Shown here: positions 7,896-15,632 of the stretch, one piece after another
Numbering within the stretch: position 1 is the stretch's first letter
Layout: each line of letters starts with the position of its first letter
Assembly: GCF_000327485.1 (NCBI RefSeq)
Contig: NC_019943.1
Coordinates: 2,666,001 to 2,730,000, forward strand
DNA length: 64,000 bases
Origin: Methanoregula formicica SMSP
GTDB taxonomy: Archaea; Halobacteriota; Methanomicrobia; Methanomicrobiales; Methanospirillaceae
Reading direction: 5' to 3'
Position numbers and translations under genes: made by a program
Notes under the pieces: generated by a model
What the model was told of the DNA's origin: nothing
Databases searched by the model: none
What the model saw: only the letters and a program-made list of their open reading frames with translations

Positions 7896-8098
7896 TCGCA
7901 AGACCCAAGCAATGAGATAATTCGCCAGAATCATCGAGTTGGTGAAGGTCGAAAACCTGAACCAGCGATTGTTTACAAAAGGAATCTCCACCAGCGGTCG
8001 ACAGGCTGGCGTTTTGGTTCCCCGAATATCCCCATTGTCGGAGAGCGTCGTAGTTGAGGCTGTTATTCGGGTCGGACCCCAGAAATCTGAAATCCTCG
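7896..8098. other. Possible gene remnant upstream of repeat copy 1
   Basis: Read leftward this segment gives an open stretch including VEIPFVNNRWFRFSTFTNSM and ILANYLIAWVLRP, which looks more protein-like than chance. The open frame begins inside the interspersed repeat, has no proper start and ends at 7608 within the antisense of a better gene. I treat it as a possible fragment of a lost gene, family not recognised. Confidence 0.25.
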
Positions 8099-8324
8099 TA
8101 AATCGCCCCGTTTTCGAATCAGAGGCTATTTTGGAAAACCGGTTTCCGGAGGATCGCACTTTTTGGCGAATTAACGTACAGTTATTTTGAACAGAGCGAT
8201 TTTCGGGGGGATTTACCCCTACAGGGACGGATAATGCCCGGGAAAAATGCCAGTATAGGAACTCCCGGTTTGAGGATCTGATTACGATCCATGGACTGGA
8301 GTGTGCGAGAGACCGGGTGGGGAC
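8099..8324 (+). repeat. Interspersed repeat, copy 1 of 3 (about 225 bp)
   Basis: This block is recognisably the same sequence as 12658-12880 and 17416-17641. Shared landmarks in order are GTTTTCGAATCAGAG, TCGCACTTTTTGGCGAATTA, CCCCTACAGGGACGG (this copy), TGCCAGTATAGGAACTCCCG and GACCGGGT. All three copies lie in the same orientation, in intergenic space. No frame stays open in all three, so the unit looks non-coding. No terminal inverted repeat is obvious. Confidence 0.85.
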
Positions 8325-8337
8325 CCCCCTTGTGCAT

Positions 8338-8666
8338 TCAACGGGGATCTTGGAGCCAAATCTGTGTTTGGACTTGGTTGCCGTGATCCGGAGAGTATCC
8401 CGGCTTTTTTCGTTTCACCAGGTACTGATATTTCGGTGGATCGGAAGGATTCCGTCGTTCCATCAACTCAATGCGGAGAACGATACACGGGCACTGGCCA
8501 AACGGCCCGTCATGGATCCGGCGCAAAAATCCCGAAACGGTGTTGCACTGATACCGTGTCAGGCCATAGCGGTCGCGCGTTCCTGCACCGTCACCCACCG
8601 CTCGTCAGAGCCGTCTGCCTGCATGAACTGCTCCAGCAGTTCCGGGATGCCGTTGTATTTTCTCAT
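8338..8666 (-). pseudogene. Frameshifted paralog of the small protein at 11978-12289
   Basis: Leftward from the ATG at 8666, which has AGGAG upstream, the frame reads MRKYNGIPELLEQFMQADGS and continues DERWVTVQER; a frameshift near 8585 is then needed to continue as TVSGFLRRIHDGPFGQCP and PPKYQYLVKRK. The protein at 11978-12289 has the same blocks uninterrupted (VPELLEQYMEA, WVTVREF, AISGFLQRIHHGPFHAC, PPYRIIKKYLV). The gene is therefore broken unless the shift is a sequence error. The interspersed repeat lies immediately downstream of its 3' end. Confidence 0.7.
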
Positions 8667-8696
8667 GGCTCCTGAAAATAGAATGGCAGGCCGGGC

Positions 8697-9590
8697 CTAT
8701 GCCTTCGGTGCATCGATCTCCCGGACCAGCCGTTCCATCACGGCATCCACGGCCTTCCACGTGAGGGAGTCCGCGTGCCGCAGGATGTAGGGGCGCCCGT
8801 CGTCGCCGGCTTTCACCATCTCGGGGTCCAGCGGGATTGCCCCGAGGAACGGGACGCCGAGGTCCTCTGCTGCCTTCTTCCCGCCACCGGTACTGAACAG
8901 GTCGACAACCCCGCCGCAGTGGGGGCAGACCATCCCGCTCATGTTCTCGATGACACCGAGTACCGGCAGGTCCAGTTTCTCGATGAACTTCGCCGCCCGC
9001 ATGGCATCCATGACCGCGACTTCCTGCGGGGTTGTCACGATCACGGCGCCGCGGACATTGGGGGCGAGCTGCGCGATCGTAAGCGCCTCGTCGCCCGTAC
9101 CGGGCGGTAGGTCGACCACGAGATAGTCAAGCGCCCCCCAGTGCACTTCCGCAAGGAACTGCTGGATCGCGGTCATCTTCATCGGGCCGCGCCAGACAAC
9201 TGGCGTGCTCGTGTCCGGCAGCAGGAACGCCATCGAGAGGGCCGAGAGGTTGCCGGTCACGTGGACGGGTTCAATCGTATTGGCGGTGACCGCAGGCCGC
9301 TGGTCCTCGATGCCCAGCATCTTGGGGATGTTGGGCCCGTGGAAGTCAAGGTCGAGGATGCCGGTCTTCTTCCCGTGGTTTGCGAGCGCGAACGCGAGGT
9401 TGACGGAGACGGTGGACTTGCCCACCCCGCCTTTCCCGCTCAGCACGAGGATGACGTGCTTTACGTCGATCTTTGCTTTCGGGGGCAGTCCCTTGGGTGC
9501 GCCGGCAGTCTTCTTTGACGGGCAGGTATCGCAGTTATCGGTGCAGTTCTCATCGCAGGTATCGGGATTTTTTCGTGTCTCTTGTGTCAT
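8697..9590 (-). CDS. Mrp/NBP35-family Fe-S cluster carrier ATPase
   Basis: This 297-residue P-loop protein is of the ParA/MinD superfamily. The N-terminal extension carries four closely spaced cysteines (CDENCTDNCDTC, residues 12-23). Next come the deviant Walker A GKGGVGKST (about 52-60), the switch region DLDFHGPNIPKMLG, VVDLPPGTGDEAL, and the C-terminal CPHCGG that holds a bridging cluster in the dimer. It is expected to assemble or deliver [4Fe-4S] clusters to apo-proteins in the cytoplasm, which fits a methanogen with many Fe-S enzymes. A T-run lies between it and the upstream AtwA gene, yet both are read leftward and may be partly co-transcribed. Confidence 0.93.
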   Translation of the reverse strand: MTQETRKNPDTCDENCTDNCDTCPSKKTAGAPKGLPPKAKIDVKHVILVLSGKGGVGKSTVSVNLAFALANHGKKTGILDLDFHGPNIPKMLGIEDQRPAVTANTIEPVHVTGNLSALSMAFLLPDTSTPVVWRGPMKMTAIQQFLAEVHWGALDYLVVDLPPGTGDEALTIAQLAPNVRGAVIVTTPQEVAVMDAMRAAKFIEKLDLPVLGVIENMSGMVCPHCGGVVDLFSTGGGKKAAEDLGVPFLGAIPLDPEMVKAGDDGRPYILRHADSLTWKAVDAVMERLVREIDAPKA

Positions 9591-9613
9591 AGTCTCATCT
9601 CAGGGAAAATTTC

Positions 9614-9620
9614 AAAAAAA
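9614..9620 (-). terminator. T-run between AtwA and the Mrp gene
   Basis: On the leftward strand seven T residues lie about 20 bp after the AtwA stop and 23 bp before the Mrp start. It may terminate part of the AtwA transcript. Confidence 0.4.
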
Positions 9621-9638
9621 CAGGGGGGTTATTCGTGA

Positions 9639-11234
9639 TCAGTCTGCCTTCTCTTCGTCAGTCACCTGGGCCAGGACCTGCTCCGTGGGGCCGATGGAGA
9701 GGATCTTCCCGCCCCGCATCAGGGCAAGCCGGTCGCAGATGTCGCGGACAAAGTCCATGTCGTGCGAGACCACGATGAAGGTCTCGTCCATCTCGTCGCG
9801 GGCATGCAGGATCGAGTGCTTCACGTCCTGCTTCGTGATCGGATCCATGGTCCCGGTCGGCTCGTCGAGGATCACGAGCCGGGGCTCGCGGATCAGCACC
9901 TGGGCGAGCGCCACCCGGTGCCGCTCCCCGTCCGAGAGTTCGCCGGGCATCCGGTTCAGGATGGCCTTTGCCTTCTCTTCGGTGAAACCTGCCATCCGGA
10001 GCGTGACAACGGCCTTCCTCGCCGCCAGTTCCTTGGGGATCTCGAGGCCGATGGAGTCGGTGAGGTTGTCGAGCACGCTCCGGTGGGGGAAGAGGTCGTA
10101 TTCCTGGTGGAGGAGGCCGATGTACTCCTTGGCCCTGCCCCGCTGGTCGATACCTGGCTTGGTCATGTCCACCCAGTCGTCTCCTATCAGGACGTTCATC
10201 TCGCCTCCCGTGGGCTCGATCACGCCGGAGATGATCCGGGAAAGCGTGGTCTTGCCCGCCCCGCTCTTACCGATGATGCCGAAGATCTCTTTTCTGGCAA
10301 CATCGAACGTGACACTGTTGACCGCTTTCACCACGCCACGGTCCACGGAGATGTAACGCTTGGTCACGTCCCGGGCCGCAAGGATCTTCTCCCCGACCTC
10401 TGCAACGCTGGTCTCTTCGAGTTCATGGTACCCCTTTGCAAAGGATTTGATGACGGAGTCCGGTGACCCGATGGCCGCGATCTCGCCATCGGCGAGCAGG
10501 ATCGCCCGGTTGGCCATGTCCTCGATCACCTGCGAAAAGTGCGAGGTGACGACCATCCCCATCCGGTTCTTTTTTGCAGCATCGATGAGCATGGAATGGA
10601 CAAGCTTCGCCGTCTCGGGGTCGAGAGTCCCCGTGGGTTCATCGGCAAAGAGCATGGCCGGGTTCTTGGCCAGCTGCCGGGCAAGGACCACCCGCTGCTT
10701 CTCCCCGCCCGAGAGGTCGCGGGCGATGTGCATCATCCGGTGCGAGAGCTTCACCTGGTCGATCAGGTCGGCGGCGCGGTTCACTGCATGCTCCTGCGGG
10801 TAACGGATATCGTCGAGCGCGTGGAGCACGTTCTCGATGACCCGGTCGTCGCCGTACAGGGCGAACGTACGCTGGAACATGATGGCGGTCCGGTTCATGA
10901 CCCGGGACTTCATCCCGTCGCTTTTCTCGTCCCAGAGGTCGACGTCAACCGCGACGAGCTCCCCACCGCACTCGGGACATTTCCCGCCTGCCTGGCTCTG
11001 CACGTCCATGAATGCACAGCGGTTGCAGGCTGCCATGTGGTAGACAACCGACCCTTTCGTCGGGGGCTGTTCCACGCCCCGGAGGAGGTGCATCAGCACG
11101 CTCTTCCCGGCGCCGCTCCTGCCGATGACCCCGAGGACCTCGCCTTCCGGGATCTCAAAGGAGATGTTGTTCAAGACCCGGGTCTCGTCAAACTCCATGC
11201 AGAGATCAGACACGCTGATAAACGGTTGTGGCAT
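9639..11234 (-). CDS. atwA: Methyl-coenzyme M reductase system component A2 (AtwA)
   Basis: This 531-residue protein has two ABC-type ATPase domains. Domain 1 (about 5-265) has Walker A GRSGAGKS and signature LSGGEKQR. An inserted zinc-ribbon CNRCAF...CPECGG sits between its Walker A and Q-loop, and is typical of component A2. Domain 2 (about 288-525) has GKSGAGKTTLS, LSDGERHR and ILDEPTG. Component A2 is the ATP-binding factor needed for reductive activation of the nickel cofactor F430 of methyl-coenzyme M reductase, the last enzyme of methanogenesis. It is read into DUF5320 upstream (10 bp gap) and Mrp downstream; an Fe-S carrier next to an MCR-activation ATPase fits a shared maturation role. 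Confidence 0.93.
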   Translation of the reverse strand: MPQPFISVSDLCMEFDETRVLNNISFEIPEGEVLGVIGRSGAGKSVLMHLLRGVEQPPTKGSVVYHMAACNRCAFMDVQSQAGGKCPECGGELVAVDVDLWDEKSDGMKSRVMNRTAIMFQRTFALYGDDRVIENVLHALDDIRYPQEHAVNRAADLIDQVKLSHRMMHIARDLSGGEKQRVVLARQLAKNPAMLFADEPTGTLDPETAKLVHSMLIDAAKKNRMGMVVTSHFSQVIEDMANRAILLADGEIAAIGSPDSVIKSFAKGYHELEETSVAEVGEKILAARDVTKRYISVDRGVVKAVNSVTFDVARKEIFGIIGKSGAGKTTLSRIISGVIEPTGGEMNVLIGDDWVDMTKPGIDQRGRAKEYIGLLHQEYDLFPHRSVLDNLTDSIGLEIPKELAARKAVVTLRMAGFTEEKAKAILNRMPGELSDGERHRVALAQVLIREPRLVILDEPTGTMDPITKQDVKHSILHARDEMDETFIVVSHDMDFVRDICDRLALMRGGKILSIGPTEQVLAQVTDEEKAD

Positions 11235-11243
11235 GGTCGGTTC

Positions 11244-11402
11244 TCACTCCCAATGAGGTTCCACAGGTTTCTTTTGCCGGGATACCTGTTCCGGCAGGTC
11301 TTCGTTGTGCAGGCATTCCCCGGGATGGGCATGGCAGGGTCCCATCCCCCTCCCGATAACCCGCCCCCGTTTCAGCGGCCCGGTCCCGTCATAGTTCGGC
11401 AT
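11244..11402 (-). CDS. DUF5320-family small protein
   Basis: The 52-residue protein starts with MPNYDGTGPLKRGRVIGRGM, the signature of DUF5320 (Gly-rich MPxxDGTGPxxRG...GRG). His and Cys residues (GPCHAHPGECLHNED) suggest metal or Fe-S binding. Family members are often found beside Mrp-type carriers and DUF134 regulators, as here. I start it at the ATG at 11402, not the upstream ATG at 11432, because the family signature begins there. It is the first gene of the leftward DUF5320-atwA-mrp unit. Confidence 0.8.
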   Translation of the reverse strand: MPNYDGTGPLKRGRVIGRGMGPCHAHPGECLHNEDLPEQVSRQKKPVEPHWE

Positions 11403-11411
11403 GATACTTCC

Positions 11412-11447
11412 TCGTACGGAATTATTACACATATGAGCATAAAGATT
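11412..11447 (-). promoter_or_regulatory. Promoter/operator of the DUF5320-atwA-mrp unit
   Basis: On the + strand this reads TCGTACG (11412-11418), then ATTATTACA, then CATATGAGCATAAA (11430-11443). A near copy lies at 12574-12603 before the other leftward unit. Read leftward, the TTTATGCTC stretch is a plausible TATA box, with the palindromes CATATG and CGTACG lying between it and the start codon. Their conservation suggests one regulator controls both units. Confidence 0.6.
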
Positions 11448-11552
11448 TAAGGATTGGGATCAAAGAGGAGTCTTGCGGAACGGGCGCCGGCGTGCATCTC
11501 CCGGCTGCCTCACGGGCAGCCGGCATGCCGGGCATTCCCGCCCGCCTGGTTG

Positions 11553-11560
11553 AAAAAAAA
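11553..11560 (-). terminator. T-run terminator after DUF134
   Basis: Eight consecutive T residues on the leftward strand follow the DUF134 stop directly. Confidence 0.55.
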
Positions 11561-11561
11561 G

Positions 11562-11933
11562 TTATTCCGGTGAATTATCCCGCGGACACTTCGGGCACCG
11601 GCCCTCGGCAGCTTTTGTGCAGCCGGCCATCTGGATTCCTTTGCCGTTCACGAGTGCATCGGCGATCTTCCGGCGCGCCTCGTGAAGGTCGCGCCACGCA
11701 GTCTTCCTTGAGACGCCCAGCTTCTCGGCAGCTTCTTCCTGTTCGAGGCCTTCGAGGTCGATGAGCCGGATCAGCTCGATCTCCTCGGGCTGGAGGGTGA
11801 TGCCTTCCCCCTCCCCCTCGCAGCAACAGGGCTTGTAGCAACGGGACTCGGAGATACCCGCAATCGTCCGCCGGACGCGGGGCCGCCCGCGCCGGGGGCA
11901 CTCGTTCATTACAGGATTCTCTTCTGCTGCCAT
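11562..11933 (-). CDS. DUF134-family DNA-binding protein
   Basis: This 123-residue protein has the DUF134 layout: CPRRGRPR near the start, a CYKPCCC cysteine block, a sigma-70-region-4-like helix-turn-helix (IELIRLIDLEGLEQEEAAEK then LGVSRKTAWRDLHEARRKIA), and a C-terminal CPKCP. It is expected to bind DNA and to be redox- or metal-sensitive through its cysteines. The start at 11933 (MAAEEN) has AGGA seven bases upstream; the alternative at 11908 lacks a ribosome site. DUF134 genes often neighbour DUF5320 and Mrp genes, so it is a good candidate regulator of this neighbourhood. Confidence 0.85.
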   Translation of the reverse strand: MAAEENPVMNECPRRGRPRVRRTIAGISESRCYKPCCCEGEGEGITLQPEEIELIRLIDLEGLEQEEAAEKLGVSRKTAWRDLHEARRKIADALVNGKGIQMAGCTKAAEGRCPKCPRDNSPE

Positions 11934-11977
11934 ACGCTGTTCCTGAATAATACTGGAGCCTGAATAGTATAACAGGT

Positions 11978-12289
11978 TTACCGGTTTTTTTCTCTCCCTG
12001 CAGCACTGCGGGATGACCGGGGGGCAGGCCGGGCCTGCACGAGATACTTTTTGATAATCCGGTAGGGCGGTGCAGTGTCGCGGAACTTCTCCATGCGGGT
12101 GACGCGGTACCGGCATGCGTGGAACGGCCCGTGGTGGATCCGCTGGAGGAATCCCGAGATGGCGGGGCCTGCCGATTCGTCCATCCGGAAAAAGGAACGA
12201 AATTCCCGGACCGTTACCCAGCACTCTGCTGTTCTGGATGCTTCCATGTACTGCTCCAGCAGCTCAGGGACTTCCGGATGGCGGTGCAT
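11978..12289 (-). CDS. Small protein of unknown family, intact paralog of 8338-8666
   Basis: This is a 103-residue basic protein with the conserved blocks VPELLEQYMEA, WVTVREFRSFF, AISGFLQRIHHGPFHAC and PPYRIIKKYLV, then a basic Ser/Arg-rich tail. The arrangement (helix, short strand, helix with GFLxRI, basic strand) resembles a winged-helix DNA-binding protein. A frameshifted copy sits at 8338-8666, which supports coding status because the blocks are conserved while the flanks are not. It lies between the Cys/His-rich gene and DUF134 on the same strand. Confidence 0.65.
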   Translation of the reverse strand: MHRHPEVPELLEQYMEASRTAECWVTVREFRSFFRMDESAGPAISGFLQRIHHGPFHACRYRVTRMEKFRDTAPPYRIIKKYLVQARPAPRSSRSAAGREKNR

Positions 12290-12326
12290 GACTGAAAAAC
12301 TCCAAAAAATCGGGTGAGAGAAGATC

Positions 12327-12551
12327 TCACTGGCACCGTGGCCCGTGGCCGCAGCGGTGCTGGTTTCCCGAGCCGGCGTTCGGCCCGCAGCAACAGGAGT
12401 CGCCGAATTTTTTCTCGGACGTGCATTCATCACGGTGGCTCCGGCTGCCGCCCGGGCGGTGCCGGTGCTGTTCTCCACATGCACAGGTATGCAGGGGGAG
12501 GTTGTCATCGTCGTTTTGCCGGGGTGTGGTATGTGTGGTCTCTTCTGGCAT
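12327..12551 (-). CDS. Cys/His-rich small protein
   Basis: The 74 residues include eight Cys and many His (HTCACGEQHRHRPG, DECTSEKKFGDSCCCG, QHRCGHGPRCQ). The C-terminal CGHGP resembles the tails of the small proteins found with Mrp/DUF5320 clusters. The ATG at 12551 lies just below a promoter region shared with the DUF5320 gene. It probably binds a metal or Fe-S cluster. The composition could also mark a metal-storage role. It is the first gene of the leftward unit ending in DUF134. Confidence 0.6.
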   Translation of the reverse strand: MPEETTHTTPRQNDDDNLPLHTCACGEQHRHRPGGSRSHRDECTSEKKFGDSCCCGPNAGSGNQHRCGHGPRCQ

Positions 12552-12563
12552 GTGTTCACCAAC

Positions 12564-12607
12564 CGTACGCTTGTCGTACGATAATTACTCATATGCGCAT
12601 AAATGGT
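12564..12607 (-). promoter_or_regulatory. Promoter/operator of the Cys/His-rich unit, CGTACG in tandem
   Basis: CGTACG occurs twice (12564-12569 and 12575-12580), followed by ATAATTACT and CATATGCGCATAAA (12590-12603). The last 30 bases match 11412-11443 with few changes. The leftward TATA box is probably TTTATGCGC. This copy has one extra CGTACG compared with the other promoter. Confidence 0.6.
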
Positions 12608-12657
12608 TAAAAGCTTGGCATTGTTACAGGAATCCTGAGAAAAAAAAGAGGGGGCCG

Positions 12658-12880
12658 TAAATCGGTTTATTTTCGAATCGGATGCTGTTTTGGATTGCCT
12701 GTTTCTGGCAGGTCGCACTTTTTGGCGAATTAGAGTACAATGAATTGAAAAGGAAAGATTATTGGAGACATTTTCCCCTACAGAGGCAGGAATAGCCCCG
12801 GAAAAATGTCAGTATAGGACCTCCCGGTTCAACGATCGGACTGCAAGCCGGAGATCGGTGAACAGGGAAGACCGGGGAGG
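12658..12880 (+). repeat. Interspersed repeat, copy 2 of 3
   Basis: This copy keeps TTTTCGAATC, GGCAGGTCGCACTTTTTGGC, TTCCCCTACAGAGGCAGG and AAAATGTCAGTATAGGACCT, in the same order and orientation as the other two. It lies between the leftward Cys/His-rich unit's promoter and the 3' end of the FeoC-like gene. Confidence 0.85.
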
Positions 12881-12902
12881 CGTCTTTCCGGCACCCCACC
12901 CA

Positions 12903-13202
12903 TCACCCGCTCCCCTCACCACCCACAAGGCGTTCTCCTTTCGGGGTCAGGATGAAGATGACCGGGGCCGGCAGGTCCCGGATCCTCCTGCAACCGGAAC
13001 AGTAGTGCCCGCAGCTGCACGCGTTCCCGCCCGGTGCCGCATCCTCGTTCCTGCGGGCGAGATATCCCTGCCGTTCCATGAGCCGGAGCCGGTTCTCCAG
13101 CTGTTCCCGGGAAAGCCCGAGTCGCTCCGCACACTCCGCAAGCGTTGCGTTCCCGCTGCCCACCATCCGGGCGATTGTCGCGGTGACACCGGCCATGATC
13201 AT
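12903..13202 (-). CDS. FeoC-like winged-helix protein with Cys cluster
   Basis: This 99-residue protein is a small winged helix (NATLAECAERLGLSREQLEN, RLRLMERQGYLARR) followed by CSCGHYCSGC, a four-to-five Cys cluster placed as the Fe-S or zinc site of FeoC proteins, then FILTPKGERLV. FeoC proteins modulate FeoB or its expression. The ATG at 13202 overlaps the previous stop by four bases (ATGA), giving coupled translation with the membrane protein. It is the last gene of the leftward feo operon. Confidence 0.8.
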   Translation of the reverse strand: MIMAGVTATIARMVGSGNATLAECAERLGLSREQLENRLRLMERQGYLARRNEDAAPGGNACSCGHYCSGCRRIRDLPAPVIFILTPKGERLVGGEGSG

Positions 13203-13636
13203 GCCCCCACCAGGTCATGCATGAATACCCGGCCCCAGGTGAAGAGCGCAAGGGATGGCACAAGGGCGAGCCAGAACATCGGGACAAGGAGCCCGGCCGG
13301 GCTCCAGGGCTCCCCGTCACCGAAGACAAGCATCTCAATCCCCCGGGCCAGGCCGGCGACCAGTGCCACGATACCGAAAAGCGCGGCAAGGGCCATTCCC
13401 ATGCACAGGAACGCGTACCCGTCCCCCGAGGCCGCTGCCAGTTTCTGCCAGGCAAAGAGAAAGACGGTACCAACAATGCAGAGGACGAACCCGCCGGCCG
13501 GGTCGGTCGGGATCATCCACGGTAACGTAATCTCAGCAGCCCCGGGCAGGAGCGCCGATAGTATCATCGTGAGGCCGAACGCGGTGTACAGGATGCCAAA
13601 GAGCCCGGCAAACAGGAGTTTTGAAAACGTGGTCAT
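13199..13636 (-). CDS. Four-helix membrane protein of the feo operon
   Basis: This 145-residue protein has four predicted membrane helices (about 7-30, 48-66, 73-98 and 113-135). No family is recognised. It lies between FeoB (1 bp upstream) and the FeoC-like gene (4-bp overlap), so it is almost certainly co-translated with the ferrous iron transporter and may be an accessory subunit. No conserved metal-binding motif is obvious. Confidence 0.7.
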   Translation of the reverse strand: MTTFSKLLFAGLFGILYTAFGLTMILSALLPGAAEITLPWMIPTDPAGGFVLCIVGTVFLFAWQKLAAASGDGYAFLCMGMALAALFGIVALVAGLARGIEMLVFGDGEPWSPAGLLVPMFWLALVPSLALFTWGRVFMHDLVGA

Positions 13637-13637
13637 G

Positions 13638-15632
13638 TCAGATCCCCCCGGCGATAACCGTGCCGGCCCGGGTTATGAGGAATGCAACGAGATAGGCAAC
13701 AACAAGCCCATAGATGACCGAGAAGCCCGTCCACTTCCAGGATCCGGTCTCCTTTTTTATCACCGCAAGCGCGGCAAGGCAGGGCAGGTAGATGAGGACG
13801 AACGCCATGAGGGCGAATGCCGTGACCGGTGAGAGCGCGGGGTCGGCGAGCAGGGCCGCCGGGAGCGATCCCTCTCCCGCGCCGTACAGGACGCCGAGGG
13901 ACCCGACAACGACTTCTTTAGCCACGAAGCCGAAGAGGAGCGCCACAGCAATTTTCCAGTCAAACCCGAGCGGGGCAACGAGCGGTTGGAGCAGGTGCCC
14001 CAGCATCCCGGCGTAACTCTCCGCGCTGCCGTATTCGGCACCGGCCGGGAAGGAGGCAAGGGACCAGACGACCAGTGCACCGATCAGGATTACACCGGTT
14101 GCCTTGCGGAGGTACATCTGCCCCCGGTCCCACATGTGACGGAGGGACACCCGTGCGGTCGGGATTCGGTAGGGGGGCATCTCCATCAGGAACGCTGCGG
14201 GTTTCCCGGGGAGGATACTTCTCCTCATGAGCCAGGCCGAGCCGATGGCAAGCGCGATCCCGAGCACGTACAGGGCAAAGACCACGGTGCCCGCGTTCTG
14301 CGGAAAGAAGATCCCGGCAAAGAGGACATAGACCGGCAGGCGTGCCCCGCAGGACATGAAAGGGGTGATCAGGATCGTGATCAGCCGGTCGTTGCTGTCC
14401 TCGATGGTCCGGGTCGCCATGATGGCCGGGACATTGCAGCCAAACCCGATCAGCATCGGGATGAAGGACTTCCCCGGCAGGCCGATGGCATACATCAGCC
14501 GGTCCATGACGAACGCGGCCCGGGCAAGATACCCGCTGTCCTCCAGGAGCGAGAGGAGGAGGAGGAGGATAAAGATGTTCGGGATGAAGATGAGGACGGC
14601 CCCAAGGCCCCCGATGATACCGTCTCCCAGGAGCAAACCGAGCCATGCGGGCTGCACCCCCGAGCTTACGGCCGCAGCCGCATACGCTACTCCCGCATCG
14701 ATGGCAGCGGCGAACGGCGATGCCGCAGCAAAGGTCAGCTCGAATGCTCCCCACATCAGGGCAAGGAAGATCGGGATGCCGAGCCAGCGGTTCGTGACCA
14801 CGCGGTCGATGTGGTCTGACGCGTTCAGCGTCCGGACGCAGGTGGTGCATACCTGCGGCAGGAGGGCCGCGATGACCTCGTAGCGGCGGTCGGCCATGGC
14901 AGCCTCGGTCTCTTCCGCGCCGGTCTTTGCAAGTTCAGAAGCGATCGCATCGCGGACCGGGCTCTCCGCAACCCGGGCACGGGCGTTCTCATCGCCTTCG
15001 AGGAGGCGGATGGCAAGCCAGCGGGGCGGGTACCGCGAGGCAAGGGCCGCATCGCGGCTGATCGCCGGGACCAGGAGGGCAATCTTTTCCTCGATCTCAT
15101 CCCCGTATCCGATGGCGTGCTCATGGTGGGGCGAAGTCGCTGCCTCGCTGACCGCAGCACGGAGGAGTTCGTCGAGGCCTTCCCCGCTGCTGCCGATGGT
15201 CCGCACCGCAGGGATCTCGAAGTATTTTTTGATCAGGGTGCGGTTGATGGCAACCCCGTTCTTCTCCGCTTCATCGGACATGTTGAGAGCGATGACGAGC
15301 GGTACGTTAAGTTCCATGAGCTGGGTGGTGAGGTACAGGTTCCGTTCGAAATTGGTGGCATCGATCACCTGGATGACCGCATCGGGTTTTTCGTCGATGA
15401 TATAGTCCCGGGCAACCACCTCGTCCACCGAATATGCCGTGAGGCTGTACGTGCCCGGCAGGTCGACAACCTCGATTTCATCTGCTCCAAGGCGGGCAAC
15501 GCCGCTCTTCTTCTCAACGGTAACACCCGGCCAGTTGCCGATATGCTGGTTCGACCCGGTCAGGGCGTTGAAGATCGTGCTCTTGCCAACGTTCGGGTTG
15601 CCGGCAAGGGCGATCCGGAGGCGGTCTTTCAT
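13638..15632 (-). CDS. feoB: Ferrous iron transport protein B (FeoB)
   Basis: This 664-residue protein couples an N-terminal G domain (G1 GNPNVGKST, G3 DLPGTYSL, NMSD) and a helical regulator region to a polytopic domain with two Gate motifs (GCNVPAIMATRTI and CGARLPVYVLF). It imports Fe2+ across the cytoplasmic membrane. Length is near the lower end for the family. The ATG at 15632 overlaps the FeoA stop by four bases. Transcription is probably repressed by the divergent DtxR-family protein at 16327 when iron is sufficient. Confidence 0.95.
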   Translation of the reverse strand: MKDRLRIALAGNPNVGKSTIFNALTGSNQHIGNWPGVTVEKKSGVARLGADEIEVVDLPGTYSLTAYSVDEVVARDYIIDEKPDAVIQVIDATNFERNLYLTTQLMELNVPLVIALNMSDEAEKNGVAINRTLIKKYFEIPAVRTIGSSGEGLDELLRAAVSEAATSPHHEHAIGYGDEIEEKIALLVPAISRDAALASRYPPRWLAIRLLEGDENARARVAESPVRDAIASELAKTGAEETEAAMADRRYEVIAALLPQVCTTCVRTLNASDHIDRVVTNRWLGIPIFLALMWGAFELTFAAASPFAAAIDAGVAYAAAAVSSGVQPAWLGLLLGDGIIGGLGAVLIFIPNIFILLLLLSLLEDSGYLARAAFVMDRLMYAIGLPGKSFIPMLIGFGCNVPAIMATRTIEDSNDRLITILITPFMSCGARLPVYVLFAGIFFPQNAGTVVFALYVLGIALAIGSAWLMRRSILPGKPAAFLMEMPPYRIPTARVSLRHMWDRGQMYLRKATGVILIGALVVWSLASFPAGAEYGSAESYAGMLGHLLQPLVAPLGFDWKIAVALLFGFVAKEVVVGSLGVLYGAGEGSLPAALLADPALSPVTAFALMAFVLIYLPCLAALAVIKKETGSWKWTGFSVIYGLVVAYLVAFLITRAGTVIAGGI

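Noticed and set aside
7288-7908. Leftward 206-codon frame
   Set aside because: Antisense to two coupled rightward genes; no conserved motif.
8338-8666. Treating the 8338-8598 frame as an intact separate gene
   Set aside because: The N-terminal half of the same protein is found in the neighbouring frame upstream and matches the intact paralog, so it is a frameshifted gene.
9205-10356. Long rightward open frame of 383 codons spanning the mrp and atwA region
   Set aside because: It lies antisense to well-supported Mrp and AtwA genes and has Ser/Arg-rich composition with no domain; a GC-rich antisense shadow.
12762-13832. Long rightward open frame across the feo operon tail
   Set aside because: Antisense to FeoC-like, membrane protein and FeoB genes, and begins within the interspersed repeat.
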